Positions 7,157-7,338 of a stretch of DNA of 7,338 nt are shown here, in pieces. The DNA is from Alphaproteobacteria bacterium MarineAlpha9_Bin7. GTDB lineage: Bacteria; Pseudomonadota; Alphaproteobacteria; UBA7887. Under the pieces are notes generated by a model, which was not told the DNA's origin, searched no databases, and saw only the letters and a program-made list of their open reading frames with translations. Where the stretch lies: contig PTKD01000097.1 of assembly GCA_002938115.1 (NCBI GenBank), positions 1-7,338 of the forward strand, written 5' to 3'. Within the stretch, counting starts at the first letter, position 1, and each line of letters begins with the position of its first letter. Position numbers and translations under genes: made by a program.

Positions 7157-7338
7157 ACGTTGTTTCGAGGAACTTTTTGTTCGACACCTTTGAATAGTCG
7201 ACACCCTATTGTTGAGAATTCCAGATAGTGCTTCTACCTAAACAGTATGTTAGGAGGCGGGGCTGGGAGGCGAGATTATACATTCTTGCGCGCGCGTGGT
7301 TAGTTCGTCGCATAGTGCCCTAGCGGCCGCTTCTGTCA
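7157..7338. other. Region after the mutase gene, no defensible gene
   Basis: These 182 bases hold no gene I can defend. Seen: GAAC-TTTTT-GTTC (7170-7182), a four-base-pair hairpin too weak for a terminator; a direct repeat TCGACACC (7181-7188 and 7198-7205); an imperfect stem at 7234-7256; AGGAGG at 7252-7257 with no start codon at a usable distance; an alternating GC tract at 7288-7296; and an eight-base palindrome GCGGCCGC at 7323-7330. On the minus strand a frame is open from the right edge (7336) down to a TAA at 7250, 28 codons, which could be the tail of a convergent gene but is also likely by chance. No clear intrinsic terminator or full promoter was found. Confidence 0.5.
7181..7205. 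repeat. Short direct repeat TCGACACC, 17-base period
   Basis: Two identical eight-base copies, 7181-7188 and 7198-7205, are separated by nine bases (TTTGAATAG). The spacing is near one and a half to two helical turns, which could suit paired protein half-sites, but two copies of eight bases may also be chance. Function unknown. Confidence 0.4.

Noticed and set aside
7170..7182. GAAC-TTTTT-GTTC as a terminator for the operon
   Set aside because: The stem is four pairs with the Ts in the loop rather than after it, so it lacks the form of an intrinsic terminator.
7275..7280. Perfect TATAAT on the minus strand
   Set aside because: No -35 box at 16-18 bases and no TGn extension; a start here would run into the antisense of the mutase gene. 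Probably chance.
7247..7303. Small + strand frame from ATG 7247 (18 codons)
   Set aside because: No ribosome-binding site precedes it, the AGGAGG lies inside it, and the peptide is low complexity.
7323..7334. GCGGCCGCTTCT, a NotI palindrome that resembles a cloning-vector prefix
   Set aside because: Only 12 bases match and the flanks do not continue the vector sequence; a GC-rich palindrome can occur naturally. Not enough to call contamination.
1..7338. Mobile elements, CRISPR arrays, tRNA/rRNA genes, defence or toxin-antitoxin systems
   Set aside because: No long repeats, transposase or integrase motifs, regular repeat-spacer pattern, or tRNA cloverleaf were seen; the window is almost filled by six housekeeping-type genes.

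Overview
The window is ordinary chromosomal DNA from a Gram-negative bacterium, most likely an alphaproteobacterium. All six recognisable genes lie on the + strand. The clues to the lineage are the glpX-recJ pairing (in many alphaproteobacteria these follow a homoserine dehydrogenase gene, which here would lie just outside the left edge) and protein sequences that read as alphaproteobacterial by eye. Base composition is roughly half G+C by eye. Genus or order cannot be fixed from the sequence alone.

Layout: positions 2-589 hold the C-terminal part of a class II fructose-1,6-bisphosphatase (GlpX), cut by the window edge. The single-strand-specific exonuclease gene recJ follows with only one base between stop and start (591-2378). 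After an 88-base gap comes a tight four-gene nucleotide-sugar set: gmd (2467-3531), galU (3546-4427), ugd (4437-5765) and an AlgC-type phosphomannomutase/phosphoglucomutase (5765-7156). The gaps inside this set are 14 bases, 9 bases and a 1-base overlap, so it is very probably one operon. The last 182 bases (7157-7338) hold no gene I can defend; they contain a short direct repeat, an imperfect hairpin and a possible but unproven tail of a convergent gene.

How the genes fit together: the bifunctional mutase can make glucose-1-phosphate, which GalU turns into UDP-glucose and Ugd oxidises to UDP-glucuronate. It can also make mannose-1-phosphate, which a GDP-mannose pyrophosphorylase (not present here) would convert to GDP-mannose, the substrate of Gmd. 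The set therefore supplies UDP-glucose, UDP-glucuronate and GDP-4-keto-6-deoxymannose for lipopolysaccharide, capsule or exopolysaccharide. No glycosyltransferase, polymerase, flippase or GDP-fucose/rhamnose/perosamine synthase is in the window.

I found no mobile element, CRISPR array, tRNA, rRNA, toxin-antitoxin or defence gene, and no convincing new system. The points worth a second look are small: two unusual residues at normally conserved places in Gmd, two runs of eight T inside the mutase gene, and unexplained structure in the two non-coding stretches.
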